Source of the DNA: Vibrio cidicii
Lineage (GTDB): Bacteria; Pseudomonadota; Gammaproteobacteria; Enterobacterales; Vibrionaceae
DNA: 64,000 nt
Direction: 5' to 3'
Assembly (NCBI RefSeq): GCF_009763805.1
Contig: NZ_CP046804.1
Span: 2,914,001-2,978,000, forward strand
A program made the position numbers and the translations under genes. How positions within the stretch are numbered: the first letter of the stretch is position 1; the number at the start of each line of letters is the position of its first letter. Positions 40,846 to 50,444 of this stretch are shown here, piece by piece. The notes under the pieces are model-generated. The model did not search any database and was not told the origin of the DNA. It saw nothing but the letters and a program-made list of their open reading frames with translations.

Positions 40846-42052
40846 ATGACGGAAAAGAAAAAGCGCGGATTATTATCATGGCTTGGTTTTGGTGAAGAAG
40901 AGCAAACCAAAGCAACGCAACACCAAGCCACTCCATCTCAATCCGCTGAAGAACAAGAACCGCAGTTAGTTGAAGAAAGTCTAAGCGATTCGCAGCCAGC
41001 CGAGCGTGTCGCGGAGAGCGCAGAAAGCCCAGAAAGTACATTTGCGACGCCGCAAGAAGAGAGCGAAGCGCTTTCTAGCACTGACCCTGAACCTGTTGTG
41101 GAGCGCGTGCAAGAGCAGGAAAAACCCAGTGAGAGCTTTTTTGCCCGTTTAAAGCGCAGCCTGAGCCGCACCAAAGCCAATATCGGCGCTGGCTTCTTTG
41201 GCCTGTTCAAAGGCAAAAAAATCGATGATGAGCTGTTTGAAGAGCTCGAAGAGCAACTCTTGATTGCTGATGTGGGCATGGAGACTACGCTCAAAATCAT
41301 TGAAAACCTGACCGAAAAAGCATCGCGCAGTGACTTGCGTGACGGTGAAGCGCTGTATGGTTTACTCAAAGAAGAGATGGCCGAGATCCTTGCCAAGGTG
41401 GAACAGCCATTGCACATCGACAGCAGCAAAACTCCTTACGTGATCCTGATGGTCGGCGTCAACGGAGTAGGTAAAACCACCACGATTGGTAAGCTTGCGA
41501 AACAGTTCCAAAGCCAAGGCAAAAAGGTGATGTTGGCCGCTGGCGACACTTTCCGCGCCGCGGCGGTAGAGCAGTTGCAAGTGTGGGGCGAGCGAAATAA
41601 TGTGCCCGTGATTGCCCAGCACACCGGAGCCGACAGCGCCTCGGTGATTTACGATGCGATCGAAGCGGCGAAAGCGCGTGGGGTCGATGTGGTGATAGCC
41701 GATACTGCAGGCCGTTTACAGAAACAAGAGCAATTTGATGGAAGAGCTGCGTAAAATTGTTCGTGTGATGAAGAAAATCGATGAGTCCGCGCCGCATGAG
41801 ATCATGCTGACACTGGACGCTGGCACGGGTCAAAATGCGATCAGTCAGGCCAAGCTGTTCAGCGATGTTGCGCCCATTACGGGCATTACATTAACCAAAC
41901 TCGACGGCACAGCCAAAGGTGGGGTAATTTTTGCCATCGCCGACCAGTTTAGCATCCCTATTCGTTATATCGGGGTAGGTGAAGGCATTGAAGACTTGCG
42001 ACCATTCCAGACGCAAGAATTCATCGACGCCCTGTTTAGCCGCGAAGAGTAA
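40846..42052 (+). CDS. ftsY: FtsY, signal recognition particle receptor (frameshifted as read)
   Basis: N-terminal acidic A domain (Glu/Gln/Ser rich, about 1-105) for membrane contact, then the NG GTPase domain: G1 GVNGVGKTTTIGKLA, G2-like DTFRAAAVEQL, G3 DTAGR, G4 TKLDG. It docks ribosome-SRP complexes at SecYEG. The frame breaks at GAAAC 41721-41725 just after DTAGRLQ; dropping one A gives LQNKSNLMEELRKIVRV and 401 residues. As read, the protein would lack G4 and the C-terminal helix and could not work, yet ftsY is essential. First gene of ftsYEX. Confidence 0.95.
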
Positions 42053-42069
42053 AACTAACAGAGGGATAA

Positions 42070-42750
42070 GTGGTGATCCGATTTCAGCAGGTGAGCAAAG
42101 CGTACCGTGGTGGCCGCCAGGCACTGCAAAAGGTCGATTTTCATTTACGTCGTGGAGAAATGGCTTTTCTGGGCGGACATTCCGGCGCGGGTAAAAGTAC
42201 CTTGCTTAAGCTGATTTGTGCCATTGAAAGGCCAACCGATGGGCGTATCAGTTTCAATGGTCACGACATCACACGCATCCCGAATCGCGATATTCCGTTT
42301 TTGCGCCGTAACATCGGCATTGTCTTTCAAGATCACCGTTTATTGATGGACCGCAGCGTCTATGACAACGTGGCGTTGCCGATGCGCATTGAGTCCATTT
42401 CTGAACTGGAGATCAAACGACGTGTCTCGGCGGCGCTAGACAAAACCGATTTATTGGACAAAGCGCGATGTTTGCCGAGCCAGCTTTCCGGTGGGGAGCA
42501 GCAACGTGTCGGTATCGCCCGCGCGGTGGTGAATCGACCAACCTTGCTGCTGGCCGATGAGCCGACCGGTAACTTAGATCCGGAGTTGTCCAACCGCGTC
42601 GTGCGTCTGTTTGAAGAGTTTAATCGTGCTGGCGTCACCATTTTGCTCGCTACCCACGACATCAGCTTGGTTAACTCGCGCCCTCAATATCGTCACTTTG
42701 AGCTCAATCAAGGCTTTCTTAGCGAGGTAGAAGATTATGGCCGCGAATAA
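42070..42750 (+). CDS. ftsE: FtsE, cell-division ABC ATPase
   Basis: About 226 residues: Walker A GHSGAGKSTLLKL near 36, Q loop, signature QLSGGEQQRVGIARA, Walker B LLLADEPTGNLDPE, switch His in LATHD. FtsEX couples the divisome to septal peptidoglycan hydrolases through EnvC. Start is GTG at 42070 or the adjacent GTG 42073 with GAGGGA upstream. Overlaps ftsX by 14 bases. Confidence 0.96.
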   Translation: MVIRFQQVSKAYRGGRQALQKVDFHLRRGEMAFLGGHSGAGKSTLLKLICAIERPTDGRISFNGHDITRIPNRDIPFLRRNIGIVFQDHRLLMDRSVYDNVALPMRIESISELEIKRRVSAALDKTDLLDKARCLPSQLSGGEQQRVGIARAVVNRPTLLLADEPTGNLDPELSNRVVRLFEEFNRAGVTILLATHDISLVNSRPQYRHFELNQGFLSEVEDYGRE

Positions 42751-43705
42751 ACGCATACAAAAGTCTTCCCCCAAAGCCAAAAGTAATCGACCGAAAACCG
42801 ACAGCTTTTTTGCCATTCACCTGAAGCAGGCGAAAGCATCACTAAGCGCAATTTGGCAGCGCCCTTTGGGCAATCTGTTGACGTTAGCAGTGATCTCCGT
42901 AGCGCTTTCCATGCCCGCGTGTCTTTATCTGCTCGGTAAAAACATAGCAGGGGCGACATCGCATGTGACCTCTCCTGCTCAAGTTAGTGCTTACTTGCGT
43001 CAAGGTGTTCCAGAAGCGAGAGTGATGATTCTCAAAGATGAGTTGGAAGCGCAAGAGGATGTCGGCAAAGTGGAATACATTTCGCCGCAGCAAGGATTGG
43101 CAGATTTAAGTCAATACTCCGGTTTTGAGCAGGCACTAAGCTTGCTCGATAACTATGCTTTGCCTGGGGTATTAGTGATCACGCCCAGTAGCGAAGAGCA
43201 GTTGGCGGTCAAACGCTTAGCACAAATTGTCGCTGCCAGCGACGATGTGACCGATGTGCGTTTAGATGAAGATTGGCTCACCCGTCTCGATGCGATAAAA
43301 ACACTGGCGAGCATCATTGTCATTACCCTGACACTTCTGATGCTCGGTGCGGTATTTTTGATTGTCGGCAATACGCTGCGTTTTAATGTACTTGCCAACA
43401 AAGAAGAGATCCAAACCATGAAATTGATTGGTGCGACCGATGGATTTATCCTCCGTCCGTATCTGTATTCCGGTATGTGGTTTGGTTTATTGGGCAGTGT
43501 GATTGCCTGGATTTTAACCGCGTTGATTACTATTCTGCTTAACGGCGCGGTGGAAGATTTGGCCACCTTGTACGACAGCCAGTTTCGTTTGATCGGTCTC
43601 AGTTGGGATGAATCCTTGCTGCTGCTGATGACCGGAACCTTTCTTGGCTGTGTCGCGGCGAGATTTTCCGCACAGCGACATTTAAAAGAAATTGAACCAG
43701 TTTAA
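42737..43705 (+). CDS. ftsX: FtsX, cell-division ABC permease
   Basis: 322 residues. Basic cytoplasmic N terminus (about 50 residues), four transmembrane helices (near 50-75, 190-215, 245-270, 285-310) and a periplasmic loop between the first two that in E. coli binds EnvC. It pairs with FtsE; the overlapping starts suggest coupled translation. 175 bases to rpoH, which holds its promoter region. Confidence 0.95.
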   Translation: MAANKRIQKSSPKAKSNRPKTDSFFAIHLKQAKASLSAIWQRPLGNLLTLAVISVALSMPACLYLLGKNIAGATSHVTSPAQVSAYLRQGVPEARVMILKDELEAQEDVGKVEYISPQQGLADLSQYSGFEQALSLLDNYALPGVLVITPSSEEQLAVKRLAQIVAASDDVTDVRLDEDWLTRLDAIKTLASIIVITLTLLMLGAVFLIVGNTLRFNVLANKEEIQTMKLIGATDGFILRPYLYSGMWFGLLGSVIAWILTALITILLNGAVEDLATLYDSQFRLIGLSWDESLLLLMTGTFLGCVAARFSAQRHLKEIEPV

Positions 43706-43752
43706 GTGATGCTGGTCTTATATTCGGTGCTCATCCTGACAAGAAAAATCGA

Positions 43753-43781
43753 TTGACTTGTATCGATGGATTGTTTATGGA
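43753..43781 (+). promoter_or_regulatory. Candidate rpoH promoter
   Basis: TTGACT (43753-43758) and TATGGA (43776-43781) with a 17-base spacer lie about 100 bases before the rpoH start. The -35 is good, the -10 weak; rpoH in enterobacteria has several promoters, and others may be present in 43706-43880. Confidence 0.4.
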
Positions 43782-43880
43782 TAATGGCTAACCCAGCTTG
43801 AAACTGAAGAAAGATCAGTTCAAGATAGCAGCGCCGACTGGCAATGTTTTACTCCAGATCAGAGATTGATGAGGAATCGA

Positions 43881-44739
43881 ATGACAAATCAAGCGTATCC
43901 GATGGCTCTAGTAACGCAAGATAGCCTTGATGGTTATATTCGTTCGGTAAACAGCTATCCCATGCTGAGTGCGGACGAAGAGCGTGAACTCGCAGAGCGT
44001 TTGCATTACAAAGGCGAGATTGAAGCAGCGAAAGGGCTGATTTTATCTCATCTGAGATTCGTTGTTCACGTGGCCCGTGGCTATTCCGGTTACGGTTTAC
44101 CGATGGCCGACTTAGTACAAGAAGGCAACATTGGCCTGATGAAAGCGGTTAAGCGCTTCAACCCAGAAGTCGGTGTAAGACTGGTGTCGTTTGCGGTGCA
44201 CTGGATCAAAGCGGAGATCCACGAATACGTATTGCGTAACTGGCGCATCGTCAAGATCGCCACCACCAAAGCACAACGTAAGCTGTTTTTTAATCTGCGC
44301 AAGTCCAAAAAACGCTTAGGCTGGTTCAACAATGGTGAAGTGGAAACGGTCGCCCGCGAATTGGGTGTCGAGCCTTCAGAAGTACGTGAAATGGAATCCC
44401 GTCTTGCTGCGGTCGATTCGACGTTCGATCTCACCGTTGATGATGAAGATTCCGGCAGTGTATCGACAGCGCCAGTGCTTTATTTGGAAGATAAATCTTC
44501 TGATATTGCGGATAACCTTGAAGCGCAAAACTGGGAAGAGCACACCAACAACCGCCTTTCTTTGGCGTTAGCGAGTCTGGATGAGCGCAGCCAGCATATT
44601 GTGCGTTTCTCGTTGGTTGGACGACGACAAAGCGACGCTGCAAGATTTGGCTGAACGTTATGGTGTTTCTGCCGAGCGTATTCGACAGCTAGAGAAAAAC
44701 GCCATGAAGAAGCTGAAAATGGCGGTTGGTGAAATCTAA
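43881..44739 (+). CDS. rpoH: RpoH, heat-shock sigma factor sigma-32 (frameshifted as read)
   Basis: Sigma-70 family, region 2 [14 protein letters not shown] and [16 protein letters not shown], the RpoH box [15 protein letters not shown], and region 4 with the helix-turn-helix [21 protein letters not shown] 43881 follows GAGGA. The frame breaks at GTTTC 44605-44609; dropping one T gives [22 protein letters not shown] and 285 residues. As read, the product would end at 44654 without region 4.2 and could not bind -35 elements. Directs heat-shock transcription; chaperone- and FtsH-controlled in E. coli. Own terminator follows. Confidence 0.95.
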
Positions 44740-44760
44740 AACCAACGAAAGAGTTATTCT

Positions 44761-44800
44761 AAAAAAACCGGGATCGTGAGATCCCGGTTTTTTTTATTTT
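44761..44800 (+). terminator. Terminator after rpoH
   Basis: CCGGGATC, loop GTGA, GATCCCGG, flanked by A7 and a T-rich run. The stem itself contains two GATC sites. Confidence 0.92.
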
Positions 44801-44802
44801 TT

Positions 44803-45033
44803 GATCAGAAAAGTTGCGATAAATGGCGTAAAAACATCACCAAGCCTGTGAATAACTCTGTGAGGTAATTATTTATCGTCTGTTCGCAAGCCGGACAAAA
44901 TAAGGGTTCAGACGGGCTCAGAGCTTGGGGATAGTTATAATCCTACGCACAAGAAGATCAGGATCATTACTACATCTTGTGGATCTTTGGATCAAAAAAT
45001 ACCTTATCAACGCAATCCACAGCTTTATCCACA
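44803..45033. promoter_or_regulatory. Cluster of DnaA-box and GATC sequences between rpoH and glpE
   Basis: Two perfect DnaA boxes are seen: TTATTCACA on the minus strand (44847-44855) and TTATCCACA on the plus strand (45025-45033). Two near-matches flank them: AGATCCACA minus (44978-44986) and CAATCCACA (45013-45021), the last only three bases from the perfect box. Four GATC sites lie within 38 bases (44956-44993), plus one at 44803. The rest of 44800-45143 holds no gene, only the glpE leader. DnaA and Dam involvement is inference. Confidence 0.45.
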
Positions 45034-45143
45034 ATTGATTGATTTTTGCACTTCAAAAAATGCCCTGAAGAACTATGTGTCTAAGTTTGCCTCTGGATAG
45101 GTTACAATCCCGTCAGCTAACAACAAGAACAGAGAGAAAGTAA

Positions 45144-45464
45144 ATGGAGCAGTTCAAACACATTGATGTACAAAGTGCGCAAGCGTTGCTGGAGAGCGGT
45201 GAAGCTCGTTTGGTGGATATTCGCGATCCGCAATCCTTTGCTGTGGCACATGCCAATTCCGCTTTCCATCTCACCAATGACAGCATGGTTTCCTTTATTA
45301 ATGAGGTTGAGCTGGATCAGCCTATTCTGGTGATGTGTTATCACGGCATCAGCAGTCAAGGGGCCGCTCAGTATCTAGTGAATCAAGGTTTTGAAGAGGT
45401 TTACAGCGTTGATGGTGGTTTTGAAGCATGGCACCGTGCAAACTTACCAGTAGAGCGTAGCTAG
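45144..45464 (+). CDS. glpE: GlpE, thiosulfate sulfurtransferase (single-domain rhodanese)
   Basis: 106 residues, one rhodanese domain: [15 protein letters not shown] near 18-33 and the active-site loop [11 protein letters not shown] with the persulfide-forming Cys near 65. Transfers sulfane sulfur from thiosulfate to cyanide or thiols such as thioredoxin. Followed by glpG, as in E. coli glpEG. Confidence 0.95.
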   Translation: MEQFKHIDVQSAQALLESGEARLVDIRDPQSFAVAHANSAFHLTNDSMVSFINEVELDQPILVMCYHGISSQGAAQYLVNQGFEEVYSVDGGFEAWHRANLPVERS

Positions 45465-45496
45465 TGGCGTAAAAGTAAAAGCAGAGAGGTTTGGGT

Positions 45497-46339
45497 ATGA
45501 GGCGATTAGTGGCACTAAACAACCCAAGGATGATGCAAGCATTTATCGATTACATGGCATCGCAGCAAATTGAATTGCAGATGATGCCAGAAGGTGAGGG
45601 GATGTTTGCCCTCTGGTTGTTAGATGAGCAGTATCTGCTTGAGGTTGAAGCGGAGCTCGATCGCTTCTTAGCCAATCCATTGGACAGCAAATACAGTGCA
45701 GCTTCGTGGCAGGTAGCGGAAACGCGCAAAGCACGTTTTCGCTACCGTTCGCCCAGTCTCGGTGCGATGGTCAAAGCCAAAGCGGGACCACTTACGCTGG
45801 CGATCATGCTGCTGTGTAGTGTGATTTATCTTTTGCAAACCTTTGGCCTAGCGGATGCGGTATTTGCTCTGTTGCATTTTCCTGCGGCGGCCGAACAGCA
45901 ATGGCAGCTATGGCGCTGGGTCAGCCACGCTGTGCTGCATTTTTCTGTGCTGCATATTGCTTTCAACCTTTTGTGGTGGTGGCAGTTGGGCGGTGAGCTG
46001 GAGCAGCGACTTGGCACGCGCAAACTATTGCAACTGTTTGTCATCTCTGCCGCGTTGTCTGGTGTTGGTCAGTTTATGGTCCATGGTGCCAATTTTGGTG
46101 GCTTGTCTGGCGTGGTATACGCGCTTGTCGGCTATGTGTGGATTTTCGGCTATCGCTGTCCACACAAGGGCCTTTTCTTACCTAAACCTATCGTGGCATT
46201 TATGTTGGTGTGGCTGGTGCTTGGTTACGTGCAGCCCTTTATGCCAATTGGCAATACCGCGCATTTGGTTGGGTTACTCGCGGGGATGGCGCTGGCGTAT
46301 CTTGATTCAACCAAAGCAAAAAATCAAAAAGCGGCCTGA
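45497..46339 (+). CDS. glpG: GlpG, rhomboid intramembrane serine protease
   Basis: 280 residues. N-terminal cytoplasmic domain (about 1-90), then six transmembrane helices with the rhomboid catalytic dyad: Ser in GGLSGVVYALVG near 201 and His in GNTAHLVGLLAG near 255; HIAFNLLWWW carries the oxyanion-hole His/Asn. ATG 45497 is preferred over TTG 45491. In E. coli and Shigella it cleaves orphan membrane proteins. The stop codon sits in the terminator stem. Confidence 0.95.
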   Translation: MRRLVALNNPRMMQAFIDYMASQQIELQMMPEGEGMFALWLLDEQYLLEVEAELDRFLANPLDSKYSAASWQVAETRKARFRYRSPSLGAMVKAKAGPLTLAIMLLCSVIYLLQTFGLADAVFALLHFPAAAEQQWQLWRWVSHAVLHFSVLHIAFNLLWWWQLGGELEQRLGTRKLLQLFVISAALSGVGQFMVHGANFGGLSGVVYALVGYVWIFGYRCPHKGLFLPKPIVAFMLVWLVLGYVQPFMPIGNTAHLVGLLAGMALAYLDSTKAKNQKAA

Positions 46340-46350
46340 GCCGCTTTTTT
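46326..46350 (+). terminator. Terminator after glpG
   Basis: AAAAAGCGGC, loop CTGA, GCCGCTTTTTT. It overlaps the last codons of glpG, and with an A tract on the other side may also stop the convergent FliL-like gene. Confidence 0.88.
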
Positions 46351-46373
46351 AACGTGGTCATCCGTTTTGCTGA

Positions 46374-46784
46374 TTACTGATAGAGATACTTAGTAAATAG
46401 CAGGTCGGCAATCACGGTTTTGCCTGTTTCTGGCAGTAAAATCTCGTTTAAGTATGCGACCAAGTTTTTGCGCAGATCTTCTCGTCCAGCCAGTGACTTG
46501 ACCGTCTCCTCGGTTTGCTGACCGAGCATTTCTACCACAGCATCGCGGATAAGCGGTTGATGACGCTCGACCAAAGCGAGATCTTCGCTGCTCATCACCA
46601 TCACATCAATGCGCACTTGCACGTAACCGAGCTTTTTCCCTTTGGTATAGAAGTTGGTCGTCAGATCCGGTTCCAAAGTGAAATAAGCCAGTTTCGGCCC
46701 TGCTTTTTCTTCCTCCGCGAACGTAGGAAGCGAAACCAGCACACTGAGTGCGAGAATTATTTGGACTATATAACGTTTGTACAT
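46374..46784 (-). CDS. FliL-like periplasmic protein
   Basis: 136 residues with a cleavable-looking signal (IVQIILALSVLVSLPTFAEE; cleavage likely after TFA). The mature part is FliL-like: YFTLEPDLTTNFYTKGKKLGYVQVRIDVMV, RHQPLIRDAVVEMLGQQTEETV, then GREDLRKNL and a C-terminal FTKYLYQ. True FliL sits in flagellar operons with an uncleaved anchor; this stand-alone copy next to ubiC is a known Vibrio family. Whether it acts in stator function is unknown. Confidence 0.82.
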   Translation of the reverse strand: MYKRYIVQIILALSVLVSLPTFAEEEKAGPKLAYFTLEPDLTTNFYTKGKKLGYVQVRIDVMVMSSEDLALVERHQPLIRDAVVEMLGQQTEETVKSLAGREDLRKNLVAYLNEILLPETGKTVIADLLFTKYLYQ

Positions 46785-46945
46785 ATTTCTATCTTTTCTT
46801 TCTTCTGATTACGATACTCGAAACGCGTTTGTCTTGTTACAATAGGCGGTCCAAATGTCACATAAGTTATAACAATCGTTACGGTAAGTCGTTGCCGTAA
46901 TGTGTTGCTTTATTGTACGCATAAAGCGATCAATTGAATACTAGT

Positions 46946-47485
46946 ATGAATCAGCCGATATCGCCCTATCTTGCTTTATTATCACAAGCGAGATGGCAAA
47001 CTACCGAACATTTTGCCTACCCCAATGAGCAGGCCAAACATTGGCTGCATGAGCAGGGCTCGTTATCGCGTCGCTTGAACCAGCATTGTCTGAATTTGAC
47101 GGTTGAATTGCTGCGCAATCAGGCGCTGGATGAGCCGCTCTTACTGGGAGAAGAAAAAGCGTTGCTCAGTCAAGGGCCATGTTTACTGCGAGAAGTGATC
47201 CTCTCTGGTGACGGTGCTCGCTGGGTGCTTGGACGTACTTTGATCCCACAGTCGACGCTTTGCGATCAGCCGTACGATTTGGCCACGCTAGGCGAGCTAC
47301 CACTTGGATTAACCGTATTTAGTGCGGATAATGTTGAACGCGATGCGCTGCAAGTGGCTTGGGTTGAGACCCCATCTGGACGTTTACTTGCGCGCCGCTC
47401 ACGATTATGGATGAACCACAAACCGATGCTGGTGGCCGAACTGTTTTTACCCCATGCACCAATTTACTCCAAGGAGAGCGTGTAA
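46946..47485 (+). CDS. ubiC: UbiC, chorismate pyruvate-lyase
   Basis: 179 residues from ATG 46946 (an in-frame TTG lies four codons upstream). Family features are LLGEEKALLSQGPCLLREVIL with the conserved Arg, WVLGRTLIP and RRSRLWMNHKPMLVAELFLP near the C terminus. It makes 4-hydroxybenzoate and pyruvate from chorismate, the first committed step to ubiquinone. Its stop codon directly abuts the ubiA start, an operon as in E. coli. Confidence 0.94.
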   Translation: MNQPISPYLALLSQARWQTTEHFAYPNEQAKHWLHEQGSLSRRLNQHCLNLTVELLRNQALDEPLLLGEEKALLSQGPCLLREVILSGDGARWVLGRTLIPQSTLCDQPYDLATLGELPLGLTVFSADNVERDALQVAWVETPSGRLLARRSRLWMNHKPMLVAELFLPHAPIYSKESV

Positions 47486-48341
47486 ATGTCGGCAGAAAAA
47501 GCCAAAGCATATTGGCAATTGATGAGAATGGATCGGCCGATTGGCTCTTTTTTACTGTTCTGGCCGATGTTGTGGTCGCTGCTTCTGGCTGCGGAAGGGA
47601 TGCCAGATTGGGACGTTTCTACTGGTCTTTACCGCGGGCGTTTTCTTGATGCGTAGCGCCGGGTGTGTCATCAATGATTTTGCCGATCGCCACGTCGATG
47701 GCCATGTCAAGCGCACCCAACAGCGCCCATTGCCAGCGGGCAAAGTGACCTCAAAAGAGGCGGTGCTGCTGTTTTTGGCTTTGGGGATAACGTCCTTTCT
47801 CTTGGTCCTCACCATGAACTCGCTGACCATTCAGCTCTCCTTTGGTGGCATTGCTTTGGCGTTTGTTTACCCTTTTATGAAGCGTTACACCCATCTCCCG
47901 CAGTTGGTGCTAGGACTGGCGTTTAGCTGGGCCATTCCAATGGCGTGGGCGGCGCAAACCAATGAATTGCCTTGGATGGTGTGGTTCCTCTTTACTACTA
48001 ATGCGCTGTGGACCATCGCTTACGATACCCAGTATGCGATGGTGGATCGCGATGATGACCTGCTTATTGGGGTGAAATCGACCGCGATTTTATTTGGTCG
48101 TTTTGACAAACTGATCATCGGATTGTTGCAACTGGCGACCTTAGTGATGTTGCTGTGGCTGGGTCAATATTATCAGTTAGGGCAAAGTTTCTATTGGAGC
48201 ATACTGGCCGCGGGAGCTTTGTTTGTTTATCAGCAACATTTGATTCGCCATCGCGAGCGGGAGCTGTGCTTTAAAGCGTTCCTGAATAACAACTACGTCG
48301 GCATGGTATTGGCATTGGGGCTGCTTGTTGCTTTCTGGTAA
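47486..48341 (+). CDS. ubiA: UbiA, 4-hydroxybenzoate octaprenyltransferase (frameshifted as read)
   Basis: Membrane prenyltransferase with the two Asp-rich motifs NDFADRHVD and [13 protein letters not shown] for diphosphate-magnesium binding, and about eight to nine helices. The N-terminal frame from ATG 47486 ([20 protein letters not shown]) breaks at GTTTC within 47615-47625; dropping one T gives [20 protein letters not shown] and 284 residues. It attaches the polyprenyl tail to 4-hydroxybenzoate from UbiC. Together with ubiD and fre, the window holds three parts of the ubiquinone pathway. Confidence 0.94.
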
Positions 48342-48421
48342 ACGAACAATCAGAGAAAAACAAAGGCATCCGAGTGGATAATGTCGATCGTTTTAAGTAA
48401 TTGAACGATCCTAAGCTTCAT

Positions 48422-48454
48422 AATCGGACTCAACGCTGTTGAGTCCGATTTTTT
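48422..48454 (+). terminator. Terminator after ubiA
   Basis: ATCGGACTCAAC, loop GCT, GTTGAGTCCGAT and T6. A 12-bp perfect stem. Confidence 0.92.
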
Positions 48455-48477
48455 ATGTCCGAATTTTCTAAAGAGTG

Positions 48478-48715
48478 ATACCCATCTGGAAAATTAACTG
48501 GCCAGGTGAGGTGTTCTGCGGTGAAAGCCAAGTCCATTTAGGAGCATGGCCAAGACAGCGGCAGCATGAGAAACATGGTGGTCGGAATAGCTGGGAATGA
48601 GCGCATCTATCACCCGTGCTAGGCTGATTTCATGGCAAAAAGCGTCAATGAGGCCAAGATGATCCAAGCGTTTAATAGCTTGAGTCGACATATTATGAGG
48701 CCGTCAAATAACAGC
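48478..48715 (-). mobile_element. IS1634-type (DUF4277) transposase N-terminal fragment
   Basis: On the minus strand ATG 48691 opens MSTQAIKRLDHLGLIDAFCH, continuing to AMLLNGLGFHRRTPH, the DUF4277 N terminus of IS1634/IS4-group transposases (about 500 residues). It is cut off after about 63 residues, and the stop codon lies in a 23-bp sequence (48478-48500) that also marks the end of the IS630 remnant at 13535-13557. The rest of the element is gone. Borders are approximate. Confidence 0.72.
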
Positions 48716-48751
48716 GTAGAACCAAACTATCGAGCGCGATCTAGACATAAA

Positions 48752-48781
48752 AATGCCACTCGCTATAAAGCGAGTGGCATT
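48752..48781 (-). terminator. Terminator after pckA (minus strand)
   Basis: AATGCCACTCGCT against AGCGAGTGGCATT with a four-base loop; on the minus strand the stem is followed by TTTTTATG. A 13-bp perfect stem. Confidence 0.9.
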
Positions 48782-48814
48782 ACTCGAGTGAGGGCTTTTT
48801 TATTGCTCGATCAC

Positions 48815-50444
48815 TTAGTCAAGCTGAGGACCCGCTGAGACTAGCGATTGGCCTTCGGCGTTGTCTGTGTATTTAGCAAAGTTATTGATAAAGCGTTGTG
48901 CCAGATCTTGGGCTTTGCTTTCCCACTGTAGTGGGTCTACATAGGTATCGCGTGGATCAAGGATGGTTGGATCGACGCCAGGAAGCGATGTCGGTACCTC
49001 TAGATTGAAGATAGGCACGTGTTTGGTTGGCGCTTCTTCAATCGAGCCGTCAAGGATGGCATCGATAATGCCGCGCGTATCTTGAATCGAGATACGTTTG
49101 CCACTGCCATTCCAGCCGGTGTTCACTAGGTAGGCTTCTGCGCCTGCTTCTTCCATGCGTTTAACCAGAACTTCTGCGTACTTGGTTGGGTGTAGCGTTA
49201 GGAACGCAGCACCAAAACAGGCAGAGAAGGTTGGCGTTGGCTCGGTAATGCCACGCTCAGTGCCCGCCAGTTTGGCGGTAAAACCAGAGAGGAAGTGATA
49301 CTTGGTTTGCTCTGGTGTCAGTTTAGACACGGGAGGCAATACGCCAAAGGCATCGGCAGACAGGAAGATCACTTTGTTGGCATGACCGCCTTTAGAAACG
49401 GGTTTGACGATGTTATCAATGTGGTAAATCGGGTAAGAAACGCGCGTATTCTCGGTTTTCGAGCCGTCGTCAAAATCGATTGAACCGTCGTTACGTACCG
49501 TAACGTTTCTCAAGCAATGCATCGCGACGGATGGCGTTGTAGATGTCTGGTTCTGCTTCTTTCGACAGTTTGATGGTTTTCGCGTAGCAGCCACCTTCGA
49601 AGTTAAACACGCCGTCATCATCCCAGCCGTGTTCGTCATCGCCGATCAGGGCACGTTTTGGATCGGTGGATAGAGTCGTTTTCCCTGTACCAGATAGGCC
49701 GAAGAAAATTGCGACATCGCCATCTTTGCCCATGTTGGCACTACAGTGCATAGATGCGACGCCTTTCAGCGGCAGGAAGTAGTTCATCATGGCGAACATG
49801 CCTTTCTTCATTTCGCCGCCGTACCAAGTACCACCAATCAGTTGGGTGCGCTCGGTCAGGTTAAACACAGTAAAGTTTTCCGAGTTCAGACCATGCTCTT
49901 GCCACTTCTGGTTGGTGCATTTCGCGGCGTTCATCACCACGAAGTCCGGCTCAAAGGTGGTCAATTCTTCTTCGGAAGGGCGGATAAACATGTTCTTCAC
50001 AAAATGCGCCTGCCAAGCCACTTCGGTGATTACACGAATGCTTAAACGTGTGTCAGGGTTCGCACCACAGTAACCATCAATCACGAACACACGCTTGCCA
50101 GAAAGCTGGTTGGTGACCTGTTCTTTGAGGTCATCCCACACTTCCTGAGTGATTGGTTTGTTGTCGTTCGGAACTGCGCTGGATGTCCACCACATGTTTT
50201 CTTCCGTCGTCGCGTCTTTCACTATGTATTTATCTTTTGGTGAGCGGCCAGTGAAAACGCCAGTATCGACAGCAACCGCGCCCAGCTCGGTGACTACGCC
50301 TTTTTCGTAGCCTTCGAGATCCGCACGCGTCTCTTCTGCAAACAGCACTTCGTAACTTGGGTTACGTAGAACCTCTTTTACGTTGCGCAGTCCATGTTTG
50401 GTTAAATCAATTGTTGCAGCCTTGGTATGTTCCATAACGGTCAT
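48815..50444 (-). CDS. pckA: PckA, ATP-dependent phosphoenolpyruvate carboxykinase (frameshifted as read)
   Basis: 542 residues when restored, the usual ATP-type PEPCK size. Features: RSPKDKYIV, the P-loop [11 protein letters not shown], kinase-2 DDEHGWDD, and [10 protein letters not shown]. It converts oxaloacetate and ATP to PEP for gluconeogenesis. The frame breaks at plus-strand GTTTC 49505-49509 (coding GAAAC); dropping one A gives [31 protein letters not shown] precedes ATG 50444. The 5' side has a tandem 11-base repeat (GGATTTTGTA twice). Adjacent to hslOR, as in E. coli. Confidence 0.95.

Noticed and set aside
44800..45143. Chromosomal replication origin oriC
   Set aside because: DnaA boxes and GATC sites are present but fewer than at a Vibrio oriC, there is no AT-rich 13-mer unwinding array, and the usual neighbours are missing. 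Kept only as a candidate DnaA-binding locus.
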